Below are positions 7,210-14,397 of a stretch of DNA of 25,244 nt, piece after piece. The position numbers and the translations under genes are program-made. Every line of letters starts with the position of its first letter. Position 1 is the first letter of the stretch. This DNA comes from Myxococcales bacterium (lineage in GTDB: Bacteria; Myxococcota_A; Polyangia; Polyangiales; Polyangiaceae), in assembly GCA_025362165.1 (NCBI GenBank), contig JANYHY010000461.1, positions 1-25,244 of the forward strand. Reading direction: 5' to 3'. The notes beneath the pieces were generated by a model. It did not search any database. It had not been told where the DNA came from and saw only the letters and a program-made list of their open reading frames with translations.

Positions 7210-8037
7210 GTGATGCTCGTGACCCATGTTGCCCGGTTCGGCTTCGCTGTTGGTATCCTCGCGTGTGGAACCGATGGAGGGTCCGCGAACGACGCTGGCG
7301 CTGCGGATGCCGGATCGGATGTGCGGCCCGGCACTCCGACCCTCACCCTGTCGCTCGATGCGACGCTCGATCAGGCGGACGACGACGTGAAGGCGACCAC
7401 GCTGAGCTCCGGCGTGCTGCTAGGCAAGACGGGAACGATGGCGGCGAGCGCCTCGATCGTCGGCGGCGCAGCCGTTTTCGACCTCACGGGCGTAACCAAG
7501 GGAGACTACTTCATCGTCGTCAACGGCATCACCGACCGCCCCATCCCTACACGAGTCGACGACGCGTCTGTCAATGTCGTTCAGCGGGTGGGGCAGAAAC
7601 TTCGCGCGAGCTACGTCGGCCCCGCGGGCAGCCCGAGCTACCGCATCAACACGTACCCCGACGGTAAGGTCGTGAAGTTCTCCGATGACACCGTGGTAGG
7701 CAGCGACCGCCCTTACGTCGTCGTCACGTTTGCGCCCTCCAAGGTCGAGCTCAACGTGCTCGGCACGGCCACGAACCTCACCTCTCTGCCACTCGATGCG
7801 TGCCTGGGGCATTCTTATGTCCCCGCCGACGGATGGCTGCTCAACACGAATGGCGAGGATCATCACGGCGACGTGTTCAATGGCGACGGAGGCGCGGCCA
7901 ACTGCAGCGGTTGCCACACGGACTACTGGTTGAAAAAGCCCTCGTACGGCGACATCACACCGTCCCGAGGGTGGTGTTTCCGTTGCCACGACGGTCCGAG
8001 CGGCACCAGCTCTGGCTTCGTCAACCCGCTGAAGTAG
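7210..8037 (+). CDS. Diheme c-type cytochrome lipoprotein
   Basis: 275 residues from GTG 7210 (an ATG at 7213 is an equal alternative). The N-terminus ends in a lipobox ILACG with Cys 19, so it is exported and lipidated. An Asp/Ala/Gly-rich linker follows (about 22-38), then a beta-rich domain of about 150 residues of unknown family. Two heme sites lie near the C-terminus: CSGCH (232-236) and CFRCH (256-260), with a His-rich GEDHHGD just before the first that could supply axial ligands. It is the first of the cytochrome genes and probably an electron carrier anchored to a membrane. It is divergent from the minus unit starting at 7155 and is followed by the 22-base tandem repeat. Confidence 0.8.
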   Translation: MMLVTHVARFGFAVGILACGTDGGSANDAGAADAGSDVRPGTPTLTLSLDATLDQADDDVKATTLSSGVLLGKTGTMAASASIVGGAAVFDLTGVTKGDYFIVVNGITDRPIPTRVDDASVNVVQRVGQKLRASYVGPAGSPSYRINTYPDGKVVKFSDDTVVGSDRPYVVVTFAPSKVELNVLGTATNLTSLPLDACLGHSYVPADGWLLNTNGEDHHGDVFNGDGGAANCSGCHTDYWLKKPSYGDITPSRGWCFRCHDGPSGTSSGFVNPLK

Positions 8038-8042
8038 CGGAG

Positions 8043-8088
8043 TTGAGCGACCGACTATGAAACTTTGAGCGACCGACTATGAAACTTT
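8043..8088. repeat. 22-base tandem direct repeat, two copies
   Basis: The unit TTGAGCGACCGACTATGAAACT occurs at 8043-8064 and again, without change, at 8065-8086, followed by TT. It lies between two convergent genes, starting six bases after the stop of the diheme lipoprotein. The TAG stop of the minus-strand small membrane protein (8079-8077) lies in the second copy. It does not form a hairpin, so it is not an intrinsic terminator. Confidence 0.9.
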
Positions 8089-8355
8089 GGGGTCTCGCTC
8101 CACCGGCTCCGGCGGCAGCGGCGGCGGTGGATCGTTTGGTATGATGTGACCGCGACCGCGGCGCATGTCGTAGACGACGACTACCAGGAAGCTGGCGAGC
8201 GAGAGCGTTCCCAGCAGCTGACCTGCAGTCATGGCGAGCATCACGGGCACGGGTCGGGGTACAAGCACGGCCCAGACGATCAGGGCGAGCGCGACGAGCG
8301 CGAGCACGCAGGCAGCGACGAGCGCGCGGCTGGTGTTGATACCGCGCTTCGTCAA
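8077..8355 (-). CDS. Small two-TM membrane protein coupled to the NapC-type cytochrome
   Basis: About 92 residues. The likely start is TTG 8355, which overlaps the stop of the cytochrome gene (TTGA at 8355-8352); an ATG at 8403 would overlap by some 50 bases. Two hydrophobic segments are clear: about residues 11-31 (ALVAACVLALVALALIVWAV) and about 37-61. A cytoplasmic Arg patch (DMRRGRGH) and a Pro-rich tail (NDPPPPLPPEP) follow. There are no heme motifs. Its coupling suggests it is a subunit or assembly factor of the quinol-oxidising cytochrome. The stop codon lies inside the 22-base tandem repeat, so the last residues may have been changed by that duplication. Confidence 0.55.
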   Translation of the reverse strand: MTKRGINTSRALVAACVLALVALALIVWAVLVPRPVPVMLAMTAGQLLGTLSLASFLVVVVYDMRRGRGHIIPNDPPPPLPPEPVERDPKVS

Positions 8356-8993
8356 GGTGCACCGCCGTCCGGCTTGGTGAAGGGATGCGCGAAGCCGTGG
8401 CATCCGCCGCTTGCGCAGCTCAGACGGCCCGCTCGCACGTCTGCGAGCGACGACTTGTGGTCAGGGACGTTGTTCCAGACGTCGAGCTCGGTGGAGTGGC
8501 ACTGCATGCAATTGTCGTTGGGGAAAGGAGCACGAAGATGGATCGTCTTCGCGGACTCCTCGAGCGGCACGTCTCGGTACTCGGTGTAGTAGCGCCAGAC
8601 GTGACCCATCCCCCCCATCTTCGTCGTCACGGTGCCGAACATGCCGTAGTCGGAGTGGCACGCGTAGCAGTTCTCGTTGCCGAAGAGCTTGTTGCGTGCG
8701 TGCCGCGACGCGAGGGAGTGGCTTTCGAGGTTCTCACACTCCGACTCGTAGGGTCCCATCACGTGACACGAGCCGCAGAAGTGCCGCATCTTCATGTGCT
8801 CGTAGCCTGCGACGTTTCCCGTCATCGCCGCGCCAATCGGGAGCACTCCCAGCCCCATGAGCAACCAGACCTTCGTGGCGTGGACGAGCGGCGGGCGGCG
8901 AACGAGATAGGTGACCACGATGAGCGCGGCACCGGCGGCACAGAAGAGGGCGATGGAGGTGAGGGCGTCCACGGGGAAGGGTGCGCCCAGCAC
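8352..8993 (-). CDS. NapC/NrfH-type tetraheme cytochrome, membrane quinol dehydrogenase
   Basis: 213 residues. Two N-terminal membrane helices (about 10-30 and 42-60) are followed by a periplasmic domain with heme sites CGSCH (73-77), CYACH (109-113), CMQCH (162-166) and a CX4CH-type site CASGGCH (193-199). The first site is in the typical family context HFCGSCHVM, where a nearby Met can ligate heme 1. The size matches NrfH/NapC/CymA-type proteins, which take electrons from the quinol pool and pass them to periplasmic cytochromes. The start is GTG 8993, or GTG 8972; neither has a clear ribosome binding site. It is divergent from the beta-barrel/cytochrome genes, with only about 20 bases between starts, and it is the most plausible electron entry point of the locus. 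Confidence 0.85.
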   Translation of the reverse strand: MLGAPFPVDALTSIALFCAAGAALIVVTYLVRRPPLVHATKVWLLMGLGVLPIGAAMTGNVAGYEHMKMRHFCGSCHVMGPYESECENLESHSLASRHARNKLFGNENCYACHSDYGMFGTVTTKMGGMGHVWRYYTEYRDVPLEESAKTIHLRAPFPNDNCMQCHSTELDVWNNVPDHKSSLADVRAGRLSCASGGCHGFAHPFTKPDGGAP

Positions 8994-9013
8994 TTGCAGA
9001 GCTTGCCCGCGAC

Positions 9014-10216
9014 ATGGTGTGCAAGACGGTAGCCAAGCGCGCGACGCGCTACTCCCTGCGCGCTCTTGCGTTCGCCGTCATCGGGTACATGACGGAGTCA
9101 GTCGCTACAGCGCAGCCTTTGCGTTTACGCGCAGACGCGTTGGCCGAGACGTCTGCGCCGACGGGTCTCGTGGTGCTTGAGGGGAAGGACCAAGTCCGAC
9201 CTTGGTTCGACGTCGAAGGCCTCGTCTGGGCGGGCGCACGAACCGATGCGGCGGGGGACGTGCTCGCGCTCGCGTTGCGCCTGCACGATCCCCATGGCCG
9301 AGGGGAGTTGCGGGCGGGTCGCTTCGTCCTCGCGACCGGCGCGGTGCGTCCTCTGCAGATTGACGGCGCGCGGGCCCTGGGTCGAACGAGCTTCGGGACG
9401 ACCGCCGAGTTCTTCGGGGGCGCGCCAGTCGTCCCGCGTTTTGGCTCACTGCCCTACGAATGGATCGTAGGCGGACGCGTCGCGCAGACCATCGTCTCTC
9501 GCGCGACCATGGGCCTGTCCTACGTCCAGCGTCGATCACACATGGAGCTAGCGGACGAGGAGGTAGGTGCCGACCTCGCCGCCATCGCAGTGCCCTGGCT
9601 CGATCTCGCGAGCACCGCGGCTTACGACCTCACGAGCCCCGGCATCACCATGGGGCTCGCATCGATCGCGGCGCGCTACAAGAACTGGCGCTTCGAGCTC
9701 TTCACGTCGCATCGCTCGCCCGGACGGATGCTCCCCGCAACGTCGCTCTTCTCGGTGCTCGGGGACTTCCCCTCGGAGAACTTCGGAACGACGGTACGCT
9801 GGCAGGCCGCACCCAGGCTCGATCTCCTAGGCGGCGCCGCTGCCCAGATCGTCGGAGGTGAGCCGGGCGCAAACGCGTGGCTTCGCGCATTGCTTCGTCT
9901 CGACGACCGCGGCACGTCCAGCCTCGGCCTCGAGATCAGACGCGAGGATGTGGTCGGAGCGCAATGGACGGGCGCCCGCGGCATCGCCTCTCGAACATTC
10001 GCGCACGTCTGGCGCTTCTCGACCGAGATCGAGATCGTGCTGCCTGACACACCCAACGGGCGCGGCATCGCATGGCCATGGGGTCTGATGGCGCTCGCCT
10101 GGAGACCTGGCAAGGGGTGGGAAGCCGCGAGCGCGGTCGAGGCGAGCGCGTCACCCGAGCGTCGCTACCAGCTGACTGCGCTGCTCCGTCTCTCGAAGAC
10201 CATGGTCCTTCCATGA
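9014..10216 (+). CDS. Predicted outer-membrane beta-barrel (porin) of the cytochrome locus
   Basis: About 400 residues from ATG 9014; a GTG at 8981 is in frame but would overlap the divergent NapC-type gene. The N-terminus has a basic start and hydrophobic core ending ESVATA-Q, a Sec signal with cleavage near residue 33. The rest lacks helices and shows many alternating amphipathic strands. It closes with strand-like segments (YQLTALLRLSKTMVLP), as expected for a barrel, although the last residue is Pro rather than the usual aromatic. There is no heme motif. By position, directly coupled (ATGA) to a 13-heme lipoprotein, it fits the role of the porin sleeve in porin-cytochrome complexes such as MtrB, PioB or OmbB. 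I cannot show homology to any of these by eye. Confidence 0.65.
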   Translation: MVCKTVAKRATRYSLRALAFAVIGYMTESVATAQPLRLRADALAETSAPTGLVVLEGKDQVRPWFDVEGLVWAGARTDAAGDVLALALRLHDPHGRGELRAGRFVLATGAVRPLQIDGARALGRTSFGTTAEFFGGAPVVPRFGSLPYEWIVGGRVAQTIVSRATMGLSYVQRRSHMELADEEVGADLAAIAVPWLDLASTAAYDLTSPGITMGLASIAARYKNWRFELFTSHRSPGRMLPATSLFSVLGDFPSENFGTTVRWQAAPRLDLLGGAAAQIVGGEPGANAWLRALLRLDDRGTSSLGLEIRREDVVGAQWTGARGIASRTFAHVWRFSTEIEIVLPDTPNGRGIAWPWGLMALAWRPGKGWEAASAVEASASPERRYQLTALLRLSKTMVLP

Positions 10217-11265
10217 GGGCACGGCTCACGCTGATCCTGACGCTCACGCTGGTGCTCGCAGCGTGCGCTGGCGTGCTCGGGATCCGTCGGGATGCCTCCC
10301 ACCCGTTCGAGCACCGAGCGCACGTCATCAAGGGCGTCAGCTGCAACGAGTGCCACGCGGGCGTCGCGTCAGCCGCCGACGAGGGCCCCGTGCATTTCCC
10401 GGAGACGGCGGACTGCCTCCGCTGCCATCAGAAGCCGCACGACACACGACGTTGCGACGGCTGCCACGGCGAATCCCAGGTGCGGGGCGGCGCCGAGCTC
10501 GCACGCGAGACGCTACGCTTCCGTCACGACAAGCACATGCCCGCGGTCCACGGCGACTGCGTTCGCTGTCATGTCGAGGTAGCCCAGAGCCGCCCGGAAG
10601 CGCTCCGTCCAACCATGGCGACCTGCTTCGGCTGCCACGAGCACCGAGATCAATGGCAGGTGCGCGCTTGCAACGGCTGTCACGTGGACATCGCTGCGGA
10701 GGCGACGCCGCCTGCGAGCCACGTGGTGCACGACGGAGACTGGCTGCGGGAGCACGGCGTCCGCGCAGCCGGTGCTCGCGATCTCTGTTCGAGTTGTCAC
10801 AGCGAACGGTCGTGCGCCGCCTGCCATGGCGTGGGCACCACCCCAGGCTTGCCCGCGCGGCTCGCGTTCGACGACGTCAACCTCGCGGGCCAGCATCGGG
10901 CGGGCTTTCGCTCGAGACACGCCGTTGAGGCGCGGGCGCAGCCAGGCCTGTGCACCACGTGCCACAGCGAGAGTTCGTGCATCCAGTGTCATCAGGCATC
11001 GAACGTCGCGTCCGGCACGGCCTCGCGAAGCCCGCACCCGCTCGGCTGGATCTCGCCGATGCGCGGCGGTGGAGATCACGGGAGGGCCGCTCGCATCGAC
11101 CCCTCCTCGTGCGCGGGCTGCCATGGCGGGGCCGGAGAGCAGCTCTGCATCGACTGCCATCGCGTCGGCGGGCCCGGTGGCAACCCTCACGGGCCTGGCT
11201 TCCGCAGCACCAAGGACAAGTCTCGTGATGTCCCTTGCCGCGCCTGCCATGGGCTCGCGCCATGA
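10213..11265 (+). CDS. 13-heme c-type cytochrome lipoprotein
   Basis: 350 residues from ATG 10213, overlapping the barrel stop by four bases. The signal peptide ends in a lipobox LAAC, with Cys 18 the lipidated residue. Thirteen CxxCH sites follow: CNECH (44-48), CLRCH, CDGCH, CVRCH, CFGCH, CNGCH, CSSCH, CAACH, CTTCH, CIQCH, CAGCH, CIDCH and CRACH. Several His residues between them (for example FEHRAH, FRHDKH, SHVVHD) are likely distal heme ligands, indicating bis-His, low-potential hemes as in wire-like electron-transfer proteins. Density is about one heme per 26 residues. With the barrel before it and the 25-heme protein after it (ATGA again), it is the best candidate for the cytochrome inserted in or attached to the outer-membrane pore. 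Confidence 0.9.
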   Translation: MRARLTLILTLTLVLAACAGVLGIRRDASHPFEHRAHVIKGVSCNECHAGVASAADEGPVHFPETADCLRCHQKPHDTRRCDGCHGESQVRGGAELARETLRFRHDKHMPAVHGDCVRCHVEVAQSRPEALRPTMATCFGCHEHRDQWQVRACNGCHVDIAAEATPPASHVVHDGDWLREHGVRAAGARDLCSSCHSERSCAACHGVGTTPGLPARLAFDDVNLAGQHRAGFRSRHAVEARAQPGLCTTCHSESSCIQCHQASNVASGTASRSPHPLGWISPMRGGGDHGRAARIDPSSCAGCHGGAGEQLCIDCHRVGGPGGNPHGPGFRSTKDKSRDVPCRACHGLAP

Positions 11266-12872
11266 CGCGCCCGCGCAAGGTAGTCGCTACGGTCCTGGTC
11301 CTCATTGCCATCGCGACGGCAGTGATCGCCCTAGTGCTCATCGAACGCTCTCGCGTGCCCGGCGTCCCTTCTGAGATGGTCCCCCCGTCTTGGTCCGAGT
11401 ACCGAACGAGCCTCGGGCACGAGGCGCACATAGGCAAGGACCACATCGAATGTAGGGACTGCCACGACTACGAAAAGGAAGGCTTTCGTTCGCCTGGTTC
11501 GTCCGGATGCGTGAGGTGCCACGACAAGCAAGGCAGCCACGGGCACGGAGGCGGGAGCAAGAGTGGCGCGTGCCTGGATTGCCACCCCTTCGCTCCGAAC
11601 AAGACAACGCCGACGTGCATCTCGTGCCACGCTCAAGCTCAAGATCACGCGGCCAAGATCGAGCACCACGACACGACCCGCTGCGCCGACTGCCACCGGC
11701 CGCACGGCGAGCCATCCCTCGTGGAGAAAGACTGCAAGGCGTGTCACGAGGAGCTCTCCGACAAGCACGCCGCTCATGCCGGCAGCAAGGGCTGCTCCGA
11801 TTGCCACGCGCCTCACGCTCCCGCGGCCGCCGCACCGGCGACTTGTAGCAGCTGCCATACGTCGCCGAGCGGGCCCAAGCCAGCCAGTCACGAGGCTTGC
11901 TCGACGTGCCACAAACCTCACGAGTTCGTCGCGGGTGGTTCGAGCGTCTGCTCGGATTGCCACGGACAGAAGCCGACGCTCGCGGCGACTAGCGTGCCCG
12001 CTCACGCGGCCTGCACCAGCTGTCACGCCCCCCATGCACCCGCCCAAGCTGCTGCCTCATGTACCTATTGTCACGCGGACGTGCACGTGTCGCACGGCGG
12101 CGGACAGGTTTGCGTCGCGTGCCATCAGCCTCACGGCTCCGACGTCGCAGCGCGTGTAGCTTCACCTTGCACGACGTGCCACGCCAATGTCGCGCCTACC
12201 GACGATGCCGGGCATTCCGGCCACGCGGAGTGCAGCGCGTGCCACAAGGACCATGCGCTCTCTCCTCCCGCTGACCGCGCAGCTCTATGTTCTTCGTGTC
12301 ATGCCAACGAGTGGAGCCTGTCGTCGAGTAGCAAGGGGCACTCGCAGTGCGGCTCGTGCCATGGTGGCTCGACCGCTCACTCGCCCGCGCCTGCGCAGCC
12401 TTGCCGCGGCTGCCACGTGAACGAGGCCGCCACTGCGCCTTCCGGGCATCTCGCGGTGATGACGGGGACCACCTTCGCGTCGACCAAACCAACTGGGCAT
12501 CAGCGCTGCGAGGCCTGCCACGAGCCCCACTCGGGCAAGCCGCTGGCGCAAGCCACGTGTGTGTCGTGCCACGCCGATCACGCCGCAGGGCCTCACGGGA
12601 GGATCGCAGGGGGTTGCAACGCATGCCACCGCCCTCACGGACCTGGCGGCATACCCTCACCACCCGCATGCGTGTCATGCCACGCAAAGCCAACGCTGCC
12701 GGCGCTCCACTCCATTGCGGGCCACACGACCTGCTCGAGCTGCCACGGCTCCGCGCACGCGCCGCCCAAATCGGATCGTGCGACGTGCACAGCGGGGTCT
12801 TGTCACAGCGACCGCAGTAGCCATCAGCCTGGCGTCAGCGCATGCGCCGGCTGCCACACGTTCCGAAAATGA
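11262..12872 (+). CDS. Membrane-anchored 25-heme c-type cytochrome with repeated CHxPH modules
   Basis: 536 residues from ATG 11262, overlapping the previous stop. One N-terminal membrane helix (about 8-27), preceded by Arg/Lys and not followed by a clear cleavage site, suggests a periplasmic protein anchored in the inner membrane. The rest is a string of 25 heme sites starting at residue 64. Twenty-four are CxxCH and one is CX4CH (CTAGSCH, the 24th). They are spaced about 15-25 residues apart, with Ala/Pro/Gly/His-rich linkers. In the middle, sites of the form CxxCHxPH (CHRPHG, CHAPHA, CHKPHE, CHQPHG, CHEPHS) alternate with plain sites, so the protein has grown by duplication of a two-heme module. 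An extended heme chain of this kind could span the periplasm. The stop is one base from the stop of the convergent cytochrome gene. Confidence 0.9.
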   Translation: MTRPRKVVATVLVLIAIATAVIALVLIERSRVPGVPSEMVPPSWSEYRTSLGHEAHIGKDHIECRDCHDYEKEGFRSPGSSGCVRCHDKQGSHGHGGGSKSGACLDCHPFAPNKTTPTCISCHAQAQDHAAKIEHHDTTRCADCHRPHGEPSLVEKDCKACHEELSDKHAAHAGSKGCSDCHAPHAPAAAAPATCSSCHTSPSGPKPASHEACSTCHKPHEFVAGGSSVCSDCHGQKPTLAATSVPAHAACTSCHAPHAPAQAAASCTYCHADVHVSHGGGQVCVACHQPHGSDVAARVASPCTTCHANVAPTDDAGHSGHAECSACHKDHALSPPADRAALCSSCHANEWSLSSSSKGHSQCGSCHGGSTAHSPAPAQPCRGCHVNEAATAPSGHLAVMTGTTFASTKPTGHQRCEACHEPHSGKPLAQATCVSCHADHAAGPHGRIAGGCNACHRPHGPGGIPSPPACVSCHAKPTLPALHSIAGHTTCSSCHGSAHAPPKSDRATCTAGSCHSDRSSHQPGVSACAGCHTFRK

Positions 12873-12873
12873 T

Positions 12874-14397
12874 CTATGGCGCGCGTAGGTCAATCACGCC
12901 GTTGATGTGCAACGCTTTCCCACTCGTCGTGATCGAGAGAGTGCTTCCACTCCTCGAGACCTCGCCGCCGTGGCATTCGACCCGCTCGCACGCGATCGAA
13001 GGCGTGTGTTGCAGCGGAGGCACCCCGTGGCACGCCGTGCAGGCTTTTGCAGCGTGAGAGGTGTCGGCCCAGATGGGCACCACCGCAGCCGGCTCCGTCA
13101 GGCCTGCGCCGTGGCAGCCCACCTGGGTACACGACGTGCCGTTCCATGAAGGGCTCGACCCTCGATCGAGAGCGTGACCGCCAAGCGCGATTTGAACGAC
13201 GCCGTCGAGATGCCCTGGCGACTTGAGGCTCGTCGGCACGACATGGCAGCTAACGCAAGGGAGCGGCGCGGTCACTGTCGGGCTCTCGTGGGGAGAGTGC
13301 GCGGACGTTGTGGGCCAGGGATCGTCGCCGCGGCCGTGGCACGCTCCGCATTTGCCGCTGCCGTCGCCGAGATCTACTTTCCCACTAAGGTGAAGCGGTC
13401 CTGGCGCGAGCGCCGACCCTGTGGCGTTGGCCTGCTGATGACACGACGAGCAAGCCCCAGGATAATGATTGGCAGGAGGCGATGCGTGGCAGTCGCCGCA
13501 GCGCATGGGAAGCGTGTCGGTCCAGCTCGGATGAGGGCGAGCCCCACCATGATCGTGGCAGGCGACGGTGCAACCGCCGCTCGAGCGATCGTAGCTGGCG
13601 GCTGGCCCTGCGAGGACAGGGTCGAAGGTGACCTCGACGTAGCCATTGATGTGCGTCCCACCTAAACCGCCGCTCGTGGGCGTGGGATGGCACGCCGCAC
13701 ACGGCAGCCCTCCGGAGCGTGACGGCGAAGACGCCACGTGAGCCTCGTGGGCGCCCGACCGTGCTGCCTCGGTGGGGAAGAAGCAGCTGTCACGTGGAGG
13801 GGACGCGTGAGTGTCCCTACCGTGGCAGGTGCCGCAACCAAGGGGACCGTCCGAGTGGCAGGAGCGACAGTCGGTCGCGTGGGGTGCCGCTAGTGTAACT
13901 CCGGCTGGTCGCGTGGGAGACCCGTCATGACAGCGTCCGCACGCGAGCGCGTCGTTTCGGTCGAGCATGGGCGCATAGTGGGCACTGCGCAGCAGCGTGC
14001 CGTGCCACGCGTCGGAGCGAGGATCGATGATGCCGGGCGGGTGCACGGTCGTGCGAAACGCAGGTGTCCCGGCGGTGACCCACGCTGCGAGGCGCGCGCG
14101 CGAGGCGTCGTCGATCAGAGCGCGATGCGTATCGTCGTCGAGCGCTTGGAGGATGGGTGCTCGAGTGTCCGGCGGCAACGTCGCGGCTTGCCCGCCCGGG
14201 TTCACGCAGCCGAGAGTGCCTAGAAACGACGTGGCTCTCCAGTCGGCGGCGGGTGTTACGTCTCCGTGGCAGCCCGCGCACTTCTGCCGAAGGAGGTTCG
14301 ACATGTCGTCGCGATAGACCGGCGCCACGCTGCTGGTTCCACGGTCCTCGGAGCAAGCGAGCAAGGTGACGAGAGCAAGCCCGGCGCGGAGCTTCAC
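12874..14397 (-). CDS. 13-motif c-type cytochrome lipoprotein, CxxxxCH/CxxCH (Geobacter-type) family
   Basis: About 507 residues from GTG 14397, which overlaps the stop of the upstream cytochrome (GTGA). The frame is open to 15189, but that part lies inside the upstream gene. The signal peptide ends in the lipobox LLAC (Cys 15). A cytochrome-c-like N-terminal part has CAGCH (40-44). Further sites are CGRCH, CRSCH, CGTCH, CAACH, CTVACH (CX3CH), CGDCH, CSSCH, CGACH, CVSCH, CTQVGCH (CX4CH), CTACH and CERVECH (CX4CH). Strands of the form THINGYVEV, LHLSGKVDL and LHINGVIDL recur. The pairing of CxxxxCH and CxxCH with H(I/L)NG strands is the hallmark of the GSu_C4xC__C2xCH family known from Geobacter. 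It is probably exported to the cell surface, though location is inference. Confidence 0.85.
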   Translation of the reverse strand: MKLRAGLALVTLLACSEDRGTSSVAPVYRDDMSNLLRQKCAGCHGDVTPAADWRATSFLGTLGCVNPGGQAATLPPDTRAPILQALDDDTHRALIDDASRARLAAWVTAGTPAFRTTVHPPGIIDPRSDAWHGTLLRSAHYAPMLDRNDALACGRCHDGSPTRPAGVTLAAPHATDCRSCHSDGPLGCGTCHGRDTHASPPRDSCFFPTEAARSGAHEAHVASSPSRSGGLPCAACHPTPTSGGLGGTHINGYVEVTFDPVLAGPAASYDRSSGGCTVACHDHGGARPHPSWTDTLPMRCGDCHASPPANHYPGACSSCHQQANATGSALAPGPLHLSGKVDLGDGSGKCGACHGRGDDPWPTTSAHSPHESPTVTAPLPCVSCHVVPTSLKSPGHLDGVVQIALGGHALDRGSSPSWNGTSCTQVGCHGAGLTEPAAVVPIWADTSHAAKACTACHGVPPLQHTPSIACERVECHGGEVSRSGSTLSITTSGKALHINGVIDLRAP

